A stretch of DNA of 64,000 nt from Acidovorax sp. FHTAMBA (lineage in GTDB: Bacteria > Pseudomonadota > Gammaproteobacteria > Burkholderiales > Burkholderiaceae_C). The notes under the pieces are model-generated. The model did no database searches, was not told where the DNA came from, and was given only the letters and a program-made list of their open reading frames with translations. This document shows positions 43,589 through 53,700 of the stretch, in pieces (positions within the stretch are counted from its first letter, which is position 1; each line of letters starts with the position of its first letter). The position numbers and the translations under genes were made by a program. The stretch lies in NCBI RefSeq assembly GCF_038958875.1, contig NZ_CP152407.1, forward strand, positions 627,501-691,500. The letters are read 5' to 3'.

Positions 43589-43772
43589 TTTCCAGACGGG
43601 TTACTTCAACCCGATTGTGTCTTCCCACTGTGTTCATGGCTCCGTGGCTGATGGGCAGTCGCCGTTGTGTGGCAGGCCGTAAAACATCGCTCGCATTGGC
43701 GGCCGCAGCTTCCGTTGTAGCGGCGTTGGCGCCAAAGAGGGCGGCTGGCGCGCCTTCAAGCGAGGGTGGCCC

Positions 43773-44321
43773 CTATCGCACGACGGGGGCATCCGGCAGT
43801 TCGTTCACGCCGGGACCGTGCGACGTCCGTGGAAAGTGCCGGACGAGGCGTGAAGAAACGACTTCGATGGTGTTCTGCAGCCCTTGTTCATACTCAGAGC
43901 GCCGAAAGTGCGCTGACATCTGTGCGATGAGCTGCTGCCATTCAGCAGGGGGTACATGCCGGGACACTCCACGGTCGGCCACGATCTCGATGGCGTGTTC
44001 GGGCATCAGCAGATAGATGAGCACGCCATTGTTGTGTTCGGTGTCCCACACGCGGTACTTGCTGAACAGCATGATGGCCCGTTCGCGCGCACTCGCCTGT
44101 CGCCGCAGGTAGCTCCAGGGCAGGCTGAGCTCTGCGACGATGCGGATCTGACCGGTGTGCAGTTGCTCGCTGGCGGTCACACGTTCGGCAAGGCGCTGCA
44201 GCGTTTCCGGGGGCAGGGCGCGGCGTGCGCTGTGTTCGGCCCAGCGATGGCGCACCAGGCGCGCGATGGCACGAGGCAGTGCCGTCACAGAAGGTGGGAT
44301 GGCTTCAGGCTGCATGTTCAC
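43773..44321 (-). CDS. TPM-domain protein (short form)
   Basis: 182 residues. The core RVTASEQLHTGQIRIVAELSLP, ARERAIMLFSKYRVWDTEHN and NGVLIYLLMPEHAIEIVADRGV is a TPM domain. No signal peptide or membrane segment is evident. It overlaps the preceding YgcG-like gene by four bases (ATGA), and with lemA upstream forms a three-gene set that is common in proteobacteria. The function of the set is not known to me. Confidence 0.85.
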   Translation of the reverse strand: MNMQPEAIPPSVTALPRAIARLVRHRWAEHSARRALPPETLQRLAERVTASEQLHTGQIRIVAELSLPWSYLRRQASARERAIMLFSKYRVWDTEHNNGVLIYLLMPEHAIEIVADRGVSRHVPPAEWQQLIAQMSAHFRRSEYEQGLQNTIEVVSSRLVRHFPRTSHGPGVNELPDAPVVR

Positions 44322-45238
44322 CAGTCTCCCGAGGCGCCGCCGCCCCCAAAATCACCGCCACCGCCGGAGCTGAAGCCTCCGCCGCTGCCACTGCCGCCCC
44401 AACCCCCGGCGCTTCCGCCCCAGCCGCCGGTGGAACTGCCGCCGCGTCCCCGAACCACGTTGGCGCCGGAACCCCCGAAGATCCACGTGTAAAACAGCGC
44501 CAGCACACCGACCCCCCCTGCCACGGGAAGGCTGGCGGTCACCATATACGCAAGGAGGCCGACACCGCCGCCCATCAGCAGGCCGCCCACGGGGGCGCCA
44601 AAAACTTTGCGAGCCAGGGGGCCGATCACCATGACACCAAAGAACAGGAAGACTGCGAGATCCGACCAATCGAATCCGTCACCGGAGTTGCTGGATGAAT
44701 TCGCTCCAGTGTCTGCGAGGGTGGGGGTCGGAAGCGCCTCGCCGGCTATGCGTGCGGACAGTTGGGAGATGGCGGCGTCCAGCCCTCCGGCAAAGTCATT
44801 CTGCTGAAACCTGGGTTTCATGGCGCCGTCGATGATGCGTGCCGCTGCGATGTCGGGAATCGCACCTTCCAGCGCCTTGGCAACTTCAATGCGCATCTTG
44901 CGGTCGTTCTTGGCCACCAGCACGATCACCCCGTCGCCGACGTCGCGACGGCCGATCTTCCAGGCATTGCCCACGCGATTGGCGAAGGAGGCAATGTCTT
45001 CCGGCGCCGTGGTGGGCACCATCAGCACCACCACCTGCGCACCCAGGGACTGCTCCAGCGCTTGCAGCCGCGCTTCCAGTGCGGCTTTGTCGGCGTCGCT
45101 CAGCGTGCCGGTGAGATCCACGACAGGGGAGGTGAGCGCCGGAACAGGTTGCAGCGCCCCGTCTGCACGCGCAAAAGGGAGTGCAAATGCTATAATAAAT
45201 ATAGCTATCAGCGCTTTTCTGACAAGCGCTAGCGGCAT
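44318..45238 (-). CDS. YgcG-like TPM-domain membrane protein
   Basis: 306 residues. Signal peptide (cleavage near FARADGALQ), a periplasmic TPM domain with PVVDLTGTLSDADKAALEAR and VLVAKNDRKMRIEVAKALEG, three hydrophobic segments, and a C-terminal Gly/Ser-rich tail (GGGFSSGGGGDFGGGGASGDW) that is typical of this family. The first 17 or so residues, MPLALVRKALIAIFIIA, are encoded by a family A repeat (45183-45247), which also supplies the ATG. Confidence 0.88.
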   Translation of the reverse strand: MPLALVRKALIAIFIIAFALPFARADGALQPVPALTSPVVDLTGTLSDADKAALEARLQALEQSLGAQVVVLMVPTTAPEDIASFANRVGNAWKIGRRDVGDGVIVLVAKNDRKMRIEVAKALEGAIPDIAAARIIDGAMKPRFQQNDFAGGLDAAISQLSARIAGEALPTPTLADTGANSSSNSGDGFDWSDLAVFLFFGVMVIGPLARKVFGAPVGGLLMGGGVGLLAYMVTASLPVAGGVGVLALFYTWIFGGSGANVVRGRGGSSTGGWGGSAGGWGGSGSGGGFSSGGGGDFGGGGASGDW

Positions 45239-45247
45239 ATTTTTCTC
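45183..45247 (+). repeat. Family A hairpin repeat encoding a start codon and signal peptide
   Basis: GCAAATGCTATAATAAATA, then TAGCTATCA, stem GCGCTT, loop TTCTGAC, stem AAGCGC, then TAGCGGCATATTTTT. Read on the minus strand it supplies the ATG and hydrophobic core of the YgcG-like protein. Confidence 0.75.
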
Positions 45248-45273
45248 AAAACCGTGGGCTCAGTCAGCCCGCC

Positions 45274-45876
45274 TCAAGGCTTGGGGCGGGACGCAGAGAA
45301 ATCCACGGTCGGGGGCGTGGCGATCTGGGCTTCGTTCGCAACGGCCAGGCCGGGCTTGGGGTCATAGCTGAAGACCATGGCCGTGAGGTTGGTGGGGAAA
45401 CTGCGCGCGAGCACGTTGTATTCCTGAATGGTCTGGATGTAGCGGTTGCGGGCTACGGTAATACGGTTCTCGGTGCCCTCCAGCGTGACGCGCAGGTCGC
45501 GGAAACCCTGGTTGGCCTGCAACGTGGGGTACCGCTCGGAGACCGCCATCAGCCGCGACAGCGCGCCCGACAACTCCCCCTGTGCCTGCTGGAACTTGCT
45601 GAACGCTTCCGGATTGTTCAGGGTCTCCGGGGTCACCTGGATCGCGGTGGCCTTGGCTCGCGCCTCTATCACGCGGGTCAGGGTCTCCTGCTCGAAGTCC
45701 GCCTCGCCCTTGACGGTGGCGACAATGTTGGGCACCAGGTCGGCGCGCCGCTGGTACTGGTTGAGGACTTCGCTCCATGCGGCTTTGGATTGTTCGTCCA
45801 GCCGCTGGAAGTCGTTGTAGCCGCAGCCTGTCAGCGCGAGAGCGGCGGCCAGGACGGCAAGGATTCGTTGGATCAT
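45274..45876 (-). CDS. LemA family lipoprotein
   Basis: 200 residues from ATG 45876 (MIQRILAVLAAALALTGCGY), with a lipobox LTGC, so membrane-attached. The long helical body with QYQRRADLVPNIVATVKG, ETLTRVIEARAKATAI and ENRITVARNRYIQTIQEYNV is the LemA signature. The frame is open much further upstream, but ATG 45876 is the only start giving a lipoprotein signal. First gene of the lemA-ygcG-TPM set. Confidence 0.92.
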   Translation of the reverse strand: MIQRILAVLAAALALTGCGYNDFQRLDEQSKAAWSEVLNQYQRRADLVPNIVATVKGEADFEQETLTRVIEARAKATAIQVTPETLNNPEAFSKFQQAQGELSGALSRLMAVSERYPTLQANQGFRDLRVTLEGTENRITVARNRYIQTIQEYNVLARSFPTNLTAMVFSYDPKPGLAVANEAQIATPPTVDFSASRPKP

Positions 45877-46100
45877 GGTAGGTTTGCCCTGCAGTTGGTA
45901 GCCCGGGGCCAATGACCGGGGCACCGGAACAACCCGATGCCGGTCTTTGGCGGTGCGGTAGATTCTGCAACATCCTGGGGCTCCAGGGCCAGTTTCCGGA
46001 CGCATGACGCGGCATTGGGGATGGCCCCACAATTGCGACCTCTGTGGCGCCCTCTGGCCGCCACGCCGATCTTCCAACGCCTTTGCTTCCCCACACCACC

Positions 46101-46544
46101 ATGCCCCGCTCCAGCGCCGCCACTTTATGGGGTTCCCCGGACGAAACAGAAGCCGCGTTCTATGAAGCGCTGCAGCTTGGCGACATTGAACTGCTGATGT
46201 CCTGCTGGGCCGAAGATGACGACATCCTGTGCATCCACCCGGGTGGGCCCCGGCTGCTGGGTGCAGGGGCCATTCGTACCGCCTTCGAGGCGATGTTCGC
46301 GCATGGCACCGTGCGCGCTCGGCCCCTGCAGGTCCACCGCGTGGTGGCGCTGACCAGCGCCGTACACAGTGTGGTCGAACAGGTGGAGGTGATGCTGCCC
46401 GACGGTCTGCACCAGGCCGTGGTGCTGGCTACCAACGTTTACCACAAGGCGCCCGAAGGCTGGCGCATGGTGGCGCACCACGCAAGCCCGGGCGGCGCGC
46501 CGGATGCCCAGGTGGTGGAAGCCCAGCGGCACGTCCTGCATTGA
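46101..46544 (+). CDS. SnoaL/NTF2-like protein
   Basis: 147 residues from ATG 46101 (MPRSSAATLWGSPDETEAAF). The cone-shaped NTF2 fold is indicated by EAAFYEALQLGDIELLMSCW, HPGGPRLLGAGAIRTAFEAM and NVYHKAPEGWRMVAHHAS. Related proteins bind or convert small molecules, but no catalytic residue can be assigned. Divergent from lemA; the two start codons are 225 bases apart. Confidence 0.8.
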   Translation: MPRSSAATLWGSPDETEAAFYEALQLGDIELLMSCWAEDDDILCIHPGGPRLLGAGAIRTAFEAMFAHGTVRARPLQVHRVVALTSAVHSVVEQVEVMLPDGLHQAVVLATNVYHKAPEGWRMVAHHASPGGAPDAQVVEAQRHVLH

Positions 46545-46564
46545 TCGCATGCCAGTAGTTATGA

Positions 46565-46620
46565 GTATTTTTGGCCTGCAGCGCTTTATAGATAAGCGCC
46601 AGAAGCTATGAAATATATAG
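46565..46620 (-). repeat. Family A hairpin repeat supplying the yheT start codon
   Basis: TATTTTTGGCCTGCA, stem GCGCTT, loop TATAGAT, stem AAGCGC, then CAGAAGCTATGAAATATATA. The ATG of the next gene (46608) is in the TAGCTATT-like end. Confidence 0.72.
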
Positions 46621-47660
46621 CGCCTCGATGGCTCCCCGGGGGGCAGATGCAGACGATCTGGCCGGCCCTGTATTCACGGCGTGTGTTTGGCCCACGCCCC
46701 GAATACCGGCGTGAGCGCTGGGACACGCCCGATGGCGACTTTGTGGACGTGGATTTTCTCCACGATGGCGCACTGCGTGCGCCACATGCGCCGTCCCCAC
46801 GCCGCCGTCCTCTGCTGGTGGTGTTCCATGGCCTCGAAGGTTCATCGCGCAGCCACTATGGCGAAGCGTTTGCCGACCTGGCGCGCGAGCGGGGGTGGGC
46901 CTGCGCGCTGCCGCACTTTCGGGGTTGCAGCGGGGAGATCAACCGTGCGCCGCGCGCCTACCATTCGGGCGACCATGCCGAGATCGGCTGGATGCTGCAG
47001 CGGCTGCGCGCCGCGCATGACGGGCCGCTGATGGCCGTGGGCGTCTCGCTGGGGGGCAATGCACTGCTGCGCTGGGCCGCTGAAGTGGGCGAGGACGCCG
47101 CGCGCCATGCCGATGCAGTCGCTGCCGTGTGCTCGCCGATTGACCTGGCCGCTGGGGGCCATGCGATTGGGCGCGGATTCAACCGGCAGGTCTACACCCG
47201 CATGTTCATGCGAACGCTGGTGCCCAAGGCCCTGCGCAAACTGGCGCAGCATCCGGGGCTGTTCGACCGGCAGGCGCTGCTGGCGGCGCGCGATCTCTAT
47301 GCTTTCGATAACGTGTTCACCGCGCCACTGCACGGGTTTCGGAACACCGAAGACTATTGGCAGCGTGCATCGGCCAAGCCCTTGCTGCACCGGATTCGTG
47401 TGCCCGCCTTGGTCGTTAATGCGCTCAACGACCCGTTTGTTCCGGCCGCCAGCCTTCCTTCGCCGCAGGAGGTCCGCAACCCGTTCGTGACGCTCTGGCA
47501 ACCGGCACATGGCGGGCATGTGGGCTTTGCCCGTGGCCGCCTGCCCGGGCATGTGCGTGCGATGCCTGACGCCGTGGGCGAATGGCTGGCAGCCCACGCA
47601 GGGGCTGGGGCCATGACGCGGCCTGATATGCCGGTGGGTGCAGAATCACCCCATGGATGA
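46608..47660 (+). CDS. YheT-family alpha/beta hydrolase
   Basis: 350 residues. MQTIWPALYSRR near the start, LVVFHGLEGSSRSHYGEAFA, HFRGCSGEINRAPRAYHSG and the nucleophile elbow GVSLGGNALLRW are the YheT/EMB8 signature; the His is in AHGGHVGF. Putative esterase of unknown substrate. The start codon lies in a family A repeat and no Shine-Dalgarno sequence is evident. It overlaps the next gene by 8 bases. Confidence 0.88.
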   Translation: MKYIAPRWLPGGQMQTIWPALYSRRVFGPRPEYRRERWDTPDGDFVDVDFLHDGALRAPHAPSPRRRPLLVVFHGLEGSSRSHYGEAFADLARERGWACALPHFRGCSGEINRAPRAYHSGDHAEIGWMLQRLRAAHDGPLMAVGVSLGGNALLRWAAEVGEDAARHADAVAAVCSPIDLAAGGHAIGRGFNRQVYTRMFMRTLVPKALRKLAQHPGLFDRQALLAARDLYAFDNVFTAPLHGFRNTEDYWQRASAKPLLHRIRVPALVVNALNDPFVPAASLPSPQEVRNPFVTLWQPAHGGHVGFARGRLPGHVRAMPDAVGEWLAAHAGAGAMTRPDMPVGAESPHG

Positions 47661-48186
47661 CATCGTCAAACAGGCGCTGGCCAAGTGGCCCAATGTGCCC
47701 GCCTGCTACGGCTGGCTGGGCCTGGATGCGCGGGGCCGCTGGTACCTGCGCGATGATTCGGCGCAGGCTGCAGGGCCCTTCCCGCTGAGCAAGGGATCAC
47801 TGCTCCAGCATGAGAAGCTGATCGAGTTCATTGAACGCAACTACGAGCCCGACGCGCACGGCCAGTGGTTCTTTCAGAATGGCCCTCAGCGGGTGTACGT
47901 GGAGCTGGAAACCACGCCCTTCATCTGGCGCATACAGCCGGATTCCTCCGTGGTATCCCACACCGGTCGTGCAGCGGTGGTGCACAACTGCCTGGTGGAC
48001 GAGCAGGGCCGTGTCTACCTGGCCACGGATATGGGGTTTGGCCTTGTGCACACGCTGGATGTGGCACTGGCAGTACAAGCTGTTGAGGCAGGGCACTGGA
48101 CGCCACAGCAGGTGCACGCGGCCGACCTGCCAGAGCGGTTTGGCTATGCCATGAGCCCGCTGGACCGCAGCAAGACGGCCGCGTGA
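47653..48186 (+). CDS. DUF2946-like protein of unknown function
   Basis: 177 residues from ATG 47653 (MDDIVKQALAKWPNVPACYG); a GTG at 47638 is an alternative. The sequence GWLGLDARGRWYLRDD, LIEFIERNYEPDAHGQWFFQ and NGPQRVYVELETTPFIWR recalls a Burkholderiales family that I remember as DUF2946, but I am not certain of the number. No membrane segment or catalytic motif. Translationally coupled to yheT. Confidence 0.65.
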   Translation: MDDIVKQALAKWPNVPACYGWLGLDARGRWYLRDDSAQAAGPFPLSKGSLLQHEKLIEFIERNYEPDAHGQWFFQNGPQRVYVELETTPFIWRIQPDSSVVSHTGRAAVVHNCLVDEQGRVYLATDMGFGLVHTLDVALAVQAVEAGHWTPQQVHAADLPERFGYAMSPLDRSKTAA

Positions 48187-48204
48187 CACCGGTAGCGCGC
48201 GCAT

Positions 48205-48233
48205 AAAAAAACCGGTCTGCGACCGGTTTTTTT
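48205..48233. terminator. Bidirectional intrinsic terminator
   Basis: AAAAAACCGGTC TGC GACCGGTTTTTTT: perfect stem with A-run and T-run on either side, placed between the convergent 47653 gene and the dihaem cytochrome gene. Confidence 0.93.
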
Positions 48234-48275
48234 ATGCCACCCCTGCCGTAGAACAGCACAGGGGGTTTGCAGACG

Positions 48276-49136
48276 TCATTTGACCGTTGCGGTCATGAAC
48301 TCGACCGCTGCACGCAAATCGGCATCCGATGCCTGGGCGGCACCGCCACGGGGGGGCATGGCGCCCTTGCCATTGAGCACACTGTTGTAGAGAGCGTCCA
48401 TGCCGCCCGCCATGCGGGTAGCCCAGGCGGCCTTGTCACCCAGCTTGGGGGCGCCCGCGACACCTGCAGCGTGGCACACCTGGCACGCCTGCTTGTACAG
48501 CGCCTCACCAGTGCCTGCACCAGCCACCGCTGCCGTGGCAGGTGCTGCAGCGGCTTCAGATTGCGACACCGATGCTGCGGCCACTGGAGCCGCCGCCGGG
48601 GCACTGGCTTCGGCAGGCGCTGCAGCCGCTCCCTCGGCGGCGGGGCCTGCGGGTTCGGCGAACTTGGCGCCAGCGGAGTTGGCCATGTATGCCACTGCGC
48701 GGGCAATCTCGGTGTCGTTGAAATCACCGCCACCCTGGGGAGCCATCGCCCCCTTGCCCTTCAGGGCGGACTGCACCAGTGCTTCAAAGCCTGTGGCAAT
48801 GCGGGCAGACCATGCGGCTTCATCACCCAGTTTGGGAGCGCCGGCAGCGCCCGTGGCGTGGCAGGCGGCGCACTGTCCTTTGTAAGCTTCTTCACCCGAC
48901 CTGAGCGGACGGTTGGCATCACGGATTTCGACCATGCCGACCTTCTGGATGCGCTCGGCGATGGCTTTCTCGGGGTTGGCGGCGCCCGCAGCGGGCTTGT
49001 CGGCCGACGTGACATACAGGACCAAGCCAATGATGGCAAAGACCGGAATCACAAACGAACCAAGTACCGCGATCAGCAACTGCTTGGGGTTCTTGATCGG
49101 GCCGGTATGGGCTTCTTCGTGGTGGTTGTCGCTCAT
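48276..49136 (-). CDS. Membrane-anchored dihaem cytochrome c (cytochrome c5 type)
   Basis: 286 residues. One N-terminal membrane helix (LLIAVLGSFVIPVFAIIGLV) anchors two cytochrome c domains in the periplasm, with haem motifs CAACH (about residue 90) and CQVCH (about 216). Both repeat the pattern GAPKLGD...W..R...G...L...L.GKGAM.P.GG, so the protein arose by domain duplication. A roughly 50-residue Ala/Pro-rich linker (AEGAAAAPAEASAPAAAP) separates them. It would carry electrons in the respiratory chain. Confidence 0.9.
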   Translation of the reverse strand: MSDNHHEEAHTGPIKNPKQLLIAVLGSFVIPVFAIIGLVLYVTSADKPAAGAANPEKAIAERIQKVGMVEIRDANRPLRSGEEAYKGQCAACHATGAAGAPKLGDEAAWSARIATGFEALVQSALKGKGAMAPQGGGDFNDTEIARAVAYMANSAGAKFAEPAGPAAEGAAAAPAEASAPAAAPVAAASVSQSEAAAAPATAAVAGAGTGEALYKQACQVCHAAGVAGAPKLGDKAAWATRMAGGMDALYNSVLNGKGAMPPRGGAAQASDADLRAAVEFMTATVK

Positions 49137-49296
49137 GACGTCCTCTGGTGTAGCGGGGCTTTGATGAAATCAACCTTAAATTATATCTGCGGGTCTGCCC
49201 GCTCGGCCTGGACTACCCGCTGCCGTCAACACACGCCCCAACGCGCGCCCCCACATGCCGCACCTGCCTGGATGCAGGCACGGAGCGCAGTGGGCT

Positions 49297-50709
49297 TCAG
49301 GACGGTGCCCCCGCGGTTGCTGGGGGCGCGCCACCCCCCAGGGCCTTGTAGAGCGCCACCTGATTCTGCAGCTGTGCCAGCCGCACCTGCACGACGGCCT
49401 GTTGCGCCACAAACAGCGAGCGCTGGGCATCCAGCAGATCCAGATAGCTGGACACGCCGTTGCGGTACCGCAGGTCGGCGAGCTGCAGTCTGGCGGCCTC
49501 CGCTTGCGCCTGCGCCTGCTGTGCCCGGGCCTGCTCGCCCAGTGTGGCCTGGCCCGCCAGCGCGTCGGACACCTCACGGAACGCTGTCTGTATGGCTTTC
49601 TCGTACTGGGCGACGGCAATGCTCCGGCCTGCTTGCGCACTCTCGAGGTTTGCCTGGTTGCGCCCCGCATCAAAGATGGGAAGCAGAAGTGACGGTGCAA
49701 TCGTGAACCCCCACGACCCGCCCTTGAACAGGCCGGACAGCTCTCCGCTGGCACTGCCCGCCTGGGCGGTAAGCGCTATCCGGGGGAAAAATGCGGCACG
49801 TGCAGCACCAATGTTGGCGTTCGACGCAATGAGCTGCTGCTCCGCCTGGAGAATGTCCGGCCGGCGGTTCAGCAAGTCGGACGGCAACCCCGCAGGCAAT
49901 TGCGCCATCGCGGGCGCAGCCGCAAGTCGGCTGCCCGCGAGGCTGCCGCGAATGTCCTCGGGCAGCGATTGGCCCAGCAGCAATGCCAAGGCGTTTTCGT
50001 CCAGTGCGCGCTGCCGTTGCTGCTGGGCGAGCGTGGCACGCGCTGCCTCTGTCAGCGATTGGGCTTGGCGAAAATCGAGCTCGGAGGCAACTCCCGCATC
50101 CAGCCGCATCTTGGTCAGGCGTACCGACTCTTCGCGGGAAGCGAGGGTCTGGCGCGAGAGATCCAGCAATTCTTCGTCGGCCAAGAGGTTCAGCCAGCCA
50201 TTGGCCACGGCGGCAATCAGGCTCACCTGGACTGCATTGCGCCCTTGCTCCGTGGCGAGGTACTGGGCCAAGGCTTGTTCCTTGAGGCTGGCAATGCGGC
50301 CGAAGAAATCGATCTCCCATGAAGAGATGGCCAAACCCACGCTGAAAGCGTTGGTCAGGTCCCCCGTGCCGGCGGCGGGTGCCCGGGACGCATTCGCAGC
50401 CAGGCCAACGCCGGGATACAGGTCGGCACGGCGCACCTGAAATGCTGCGCGTGCCTGCTCGATGTTGAGCACGGCGACACGCAGATCGCGGTTGTTGGCG
50501 AGGGCTACCTCGATCAAATGCTGCAGCCTGGGTTCGGCAAAGTAGTTCTGCCAGGGCACGGTGGCTGTGGCCACATCTTGTGCCATCGCTGCCGTGCTGG
50601 CATAGGTGGCGGGAACCGGGGCTTCGGGGCGCTCATATGTGGGGATGAAGGAGCAGCCCGCCAGCAGGGCAGCGGTTGCCAGTGCGATGGGTGCGCTGCG
50701 CTTAGTCAT
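49297..50709 (-). CDS. RND efflux outer-membrane factor (OprM/NodT family)
   Basis: 470 residues from ATG 50709 (MTKRSAPIALATAALLAGCS), with a lipoprotein signal ending LLAGC. SFIPTYERPEAPVPATY, SWEIDFFGRIASLKEQAL and SYLDLLDAQRSLFVAQQ are typical of the TolC-like lipoprotein channels. Its start overlaps the 3' end of the transporter gene by 8 bases. It completes a tripartite pump through the outer membrane. Confidence 0.93.
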   Translation of the reverse strand: MTKRSAPIALATAALLAGCSFIPTYERPEAPVPATYASTAAMAQDVATATVPWQNYFAEPRLQHLIEVALANNRDLRVAVLNIEQARAAFQVRRADLYPGVGLAANASRAPAAGTGDLTNAFSVGLAISSWEIDFFGRIASLKEQALAQYLATEQGRNAVQVSLIAAVANGWLNLLADEELLDLSRQTLASREESVRLTKMRLDAGVASELDFRQAQSLTEAARATLAQQQRQRALDENALALLLGQSLPEDIRGSLAGSRLAAAPAMAQLPAGLPSDLLNRRPDILQAEQQLIASNANIGAARAAFFPRIALTAQAGSASGELSGLFKGGSWGFTIAPSLLLPIFDAGRNQANLESAQAGRSIAVAQYEKAIQTAFREVSDALAGQATLGEQARAQQAQAQAEAARLQLADLRYRNGVSSYLDLLDAQRSLFVAQQAVVQVRLAQLQNQVALYKALGGGAPPATAGAPS

Positions 50710-53700
50710 GGGTTCCAACTCCTGCTGCCTCTGCATGGCGGCGATTCATTTCCTGCTGGCGTGCGCTGCCTTTGAACAGGCCGCGCACCAATACGAAGAA
50801 CACCGGCACAAAGAATACGGCAAGCGCCGTACCGGTGATCATGCCTCCCAGCACGCCGGTGCCGATGGCGCGCTGGCTGGCCGAGCCTGCGCCCGAGGCA
50901 ATGGCCAGTGGCACCACACCCAGCCCGAAAGCCATGGAGGTCATGATGATGGGGCGAAAGCGCAGGTGTGCGGCGGTCAGGGCCGACTCGATCAATCCCT
51001 TGCCTTGCGCCTGCAGATCCTTCGCAAACTCGATGATCAGAATGGCGTTCTTGGCGGACAGCCCGATGATGGTGATCAGCCCCACCTGGAAGTACACGTC
51101 GTTCGAGTAGCCGCGTAGCAATGTGGCCAGCAGAACGCCCAGCACACCGAGCGGTACGACCAGAATCACAGCCAGGGGGATCGACCAGCTTTCATACAAC
51201 GCTGCCAGGCACAGGAACACCGCCAGGATGGCAAAGCTGTACAGGATGAGCGACTGCGAGCCTGCAAGTTTTTCCTCGCGCGACTGACCCGTCCATTCGT
51301 AGCCAAAACCGGCGGGCAATTGCGCGGCCAGTTTTTCCATTTCGGCCATCGCAGCGCCCGTGCTCATGCCCGGTGCGGGCGAGCCAGAGATGCGCATGGC
51401 GGGATAACCGTTGTAGCGCACCGTTTGCTGCGCGCCGTTGACCCAGCGCGTGGTGGCGAAGGCCGATAGCGGCACCAGCTTGCCCTGGCGATTGGTGGCA
51501 TGGATTTGCAGCAAGTCATCAGGCTGCATGCGCGCGGGCGCGTCGGCCTGGATCACCACACGCTGCAGGCGGCCCTGGTTCGGGAAGTCGTTCACGTAGG
51601 TCGATCCCAGTGCCGACGACAGGGACGAGTTGATCGCATCGAACGGCACGCCCAGGGCGTTGGCCTTGTCGCGGTCGATGTCGATCTGCAGTTGCGGCGC
51701 GTCTTCCAGGCCATCAGGGCGCACCTGGGCCAGCACCTTGCTCTGCGCGGCCATGCCCAGCAACTGGTTGCGGGCATTGACGAGCGCCTGGTGCCCCGCG
51801 CCGCTGCGGTCCTGCAGGCGGAAGGTGAACCCGCTGGCGCTGCCCAGTTCGGGGATGGGCGGTGGGCTGAGCGGAAAGATGAAGGCATCACGTATGCCCA
51901 TCAGTCCTCCGAAGGCGCGGTTCGCCAGGTCCTGGGCCGACTGGCCCGGACCCGCGCGTTCCTTCCAGTCCTTGAGTGTCACGAATGCCAGCGCGGCGTT
52001 CTGACCCTGGCCAGAGAAGCTGAAGCCCAGCACCCCCACCATGCTCTGCACTTCAGGCTGCTTGAGAATGAACTCTTCCACCTGCTGCATCACATCCAAT
52101 GTGCGCTCCTGTGTCGCACCGGGCGGCAATTGCACGTTGACGATGATGTTGCCCTGGTCTTCCCCCGGCAGGAACGATGTGGGCAGGCGCATGTAGACCA
52201 CTACGACAGCACCAATGATGGCTGCATAGATGATGAGGTAGCGTGCCGCACGCTTGAGAATGCGGGCTACCAGTCCTTCGTAGCCCTTGGCGGTGCGCGA
52301 GAAGCCACGGTTGAACCAGCCAAAGAACCCCCGTTTTTCATGGTGGTGACCGGCTTCAACGGGTTTGAGCAGTGTGGCACACAGTGCAGGCGTCAGCGAC
52401 AGCGCCATGAAGGCGGAGAAGCCGATCGACGCCACCATCACCGCCGAGAACTGGCGGTAGATGTTGCCCGTGGATCCGGCAAAAAATGCCAGCGGAACAA
52501 ATACCGAGATCAGCACCACGGTCACGCCAATGATGGCTCCCGAGATCTGGCGCATCGCCTTGCGGGTGGCCTCCAGTGGCGGAAGGCCTTCCTCGCTCAT
52601 GATGCGTTCGACGTTTTCCACCACCACAATCGCATCGTCCACCACGATGCCGATCACCAGCACCATGCCGAACATGGTCAGCACATTGATCGAGAAGCCA
52701 AGCGCCAGCAGCGTGGCGAACGTGCCCAGCAGTGCAATCGGAACAACAATGGTAGGGATGATGGTGTAGCGCCAGTTCTGCAAGAACAGGAACATGACCA
52801 GGAATACCAGGCCAACGGCTTCCAGCAGCGTGATGGCCACCTGCGTGATGGAAATATCGATGAAGCGCGAGCTGTCATACGGGATGCTCCAGGTCGTGCC
52901 TTCTGGGAAGTAGCGCGATAGCTCGTCCATCTTGGCGCGCACAGCCTTCGCGGCTTCCAGCGCATTGCCGCTGGGCGACAGCTGGACGCCGATACCCACG
53001 GCGGGCTTTCCGTTCAGGCGCGCCGTGGTGGCGTAGGCCTGGCCACCAAGTTCCACGCGCGCGACGTCCTTGATGCGCACTGTGGACCCATCAGTATTGG
53101 CGCGCAACACGATGTTGCCGAACTGCTCGACGCTCGACAGTTGGCCGTTGACGACCACTGTGGCGGCGATGCCCTGGCCCGCCACATTGGGCAGGTCGCC
53201 GATCGTGCCGCTGGCTACCTGTGCGTTCTGTGAGCGGATGGCCGCCGTGATTTCGGCGGCGGACAGGTTGAAGCTGACCATCTTGGCAGGGTCGATCCAG
53301 ATGCGCATGGCGCGCTCGGTACCGAAAAGCTGCGCCTGGCCGATGCCGTTGACGCGTTGCAATTCGGGCACGATGTTGCGCGATGCGTAGTCCCCCAGTG
53401 CCACCGTGTCCATTTCGGGATTGGTGGACGAAAGCATCGTGAACAACAGGAAATTGGAGCGCGATTTGTCGACCCGTACGCCCTGCTGCGTCACGGCAGA
53501 CGGCAGGCGCGGCGAGGCCCGCGACAACCGGTTCTGAACATCCACCTGGGCCAGATCGGCGTTCGTGCCCGGCTGGAAACTGAGCGTGATGCTGCCGGAG
53601 CCGTCTGCCTGCGCGACCGATTCCATATAGAGCAAACCGGGTGAGCCGTTCATCTCGCGCTCGATGACGGACAACACGCTGTCTTCCAGCGTCTGTGCAG

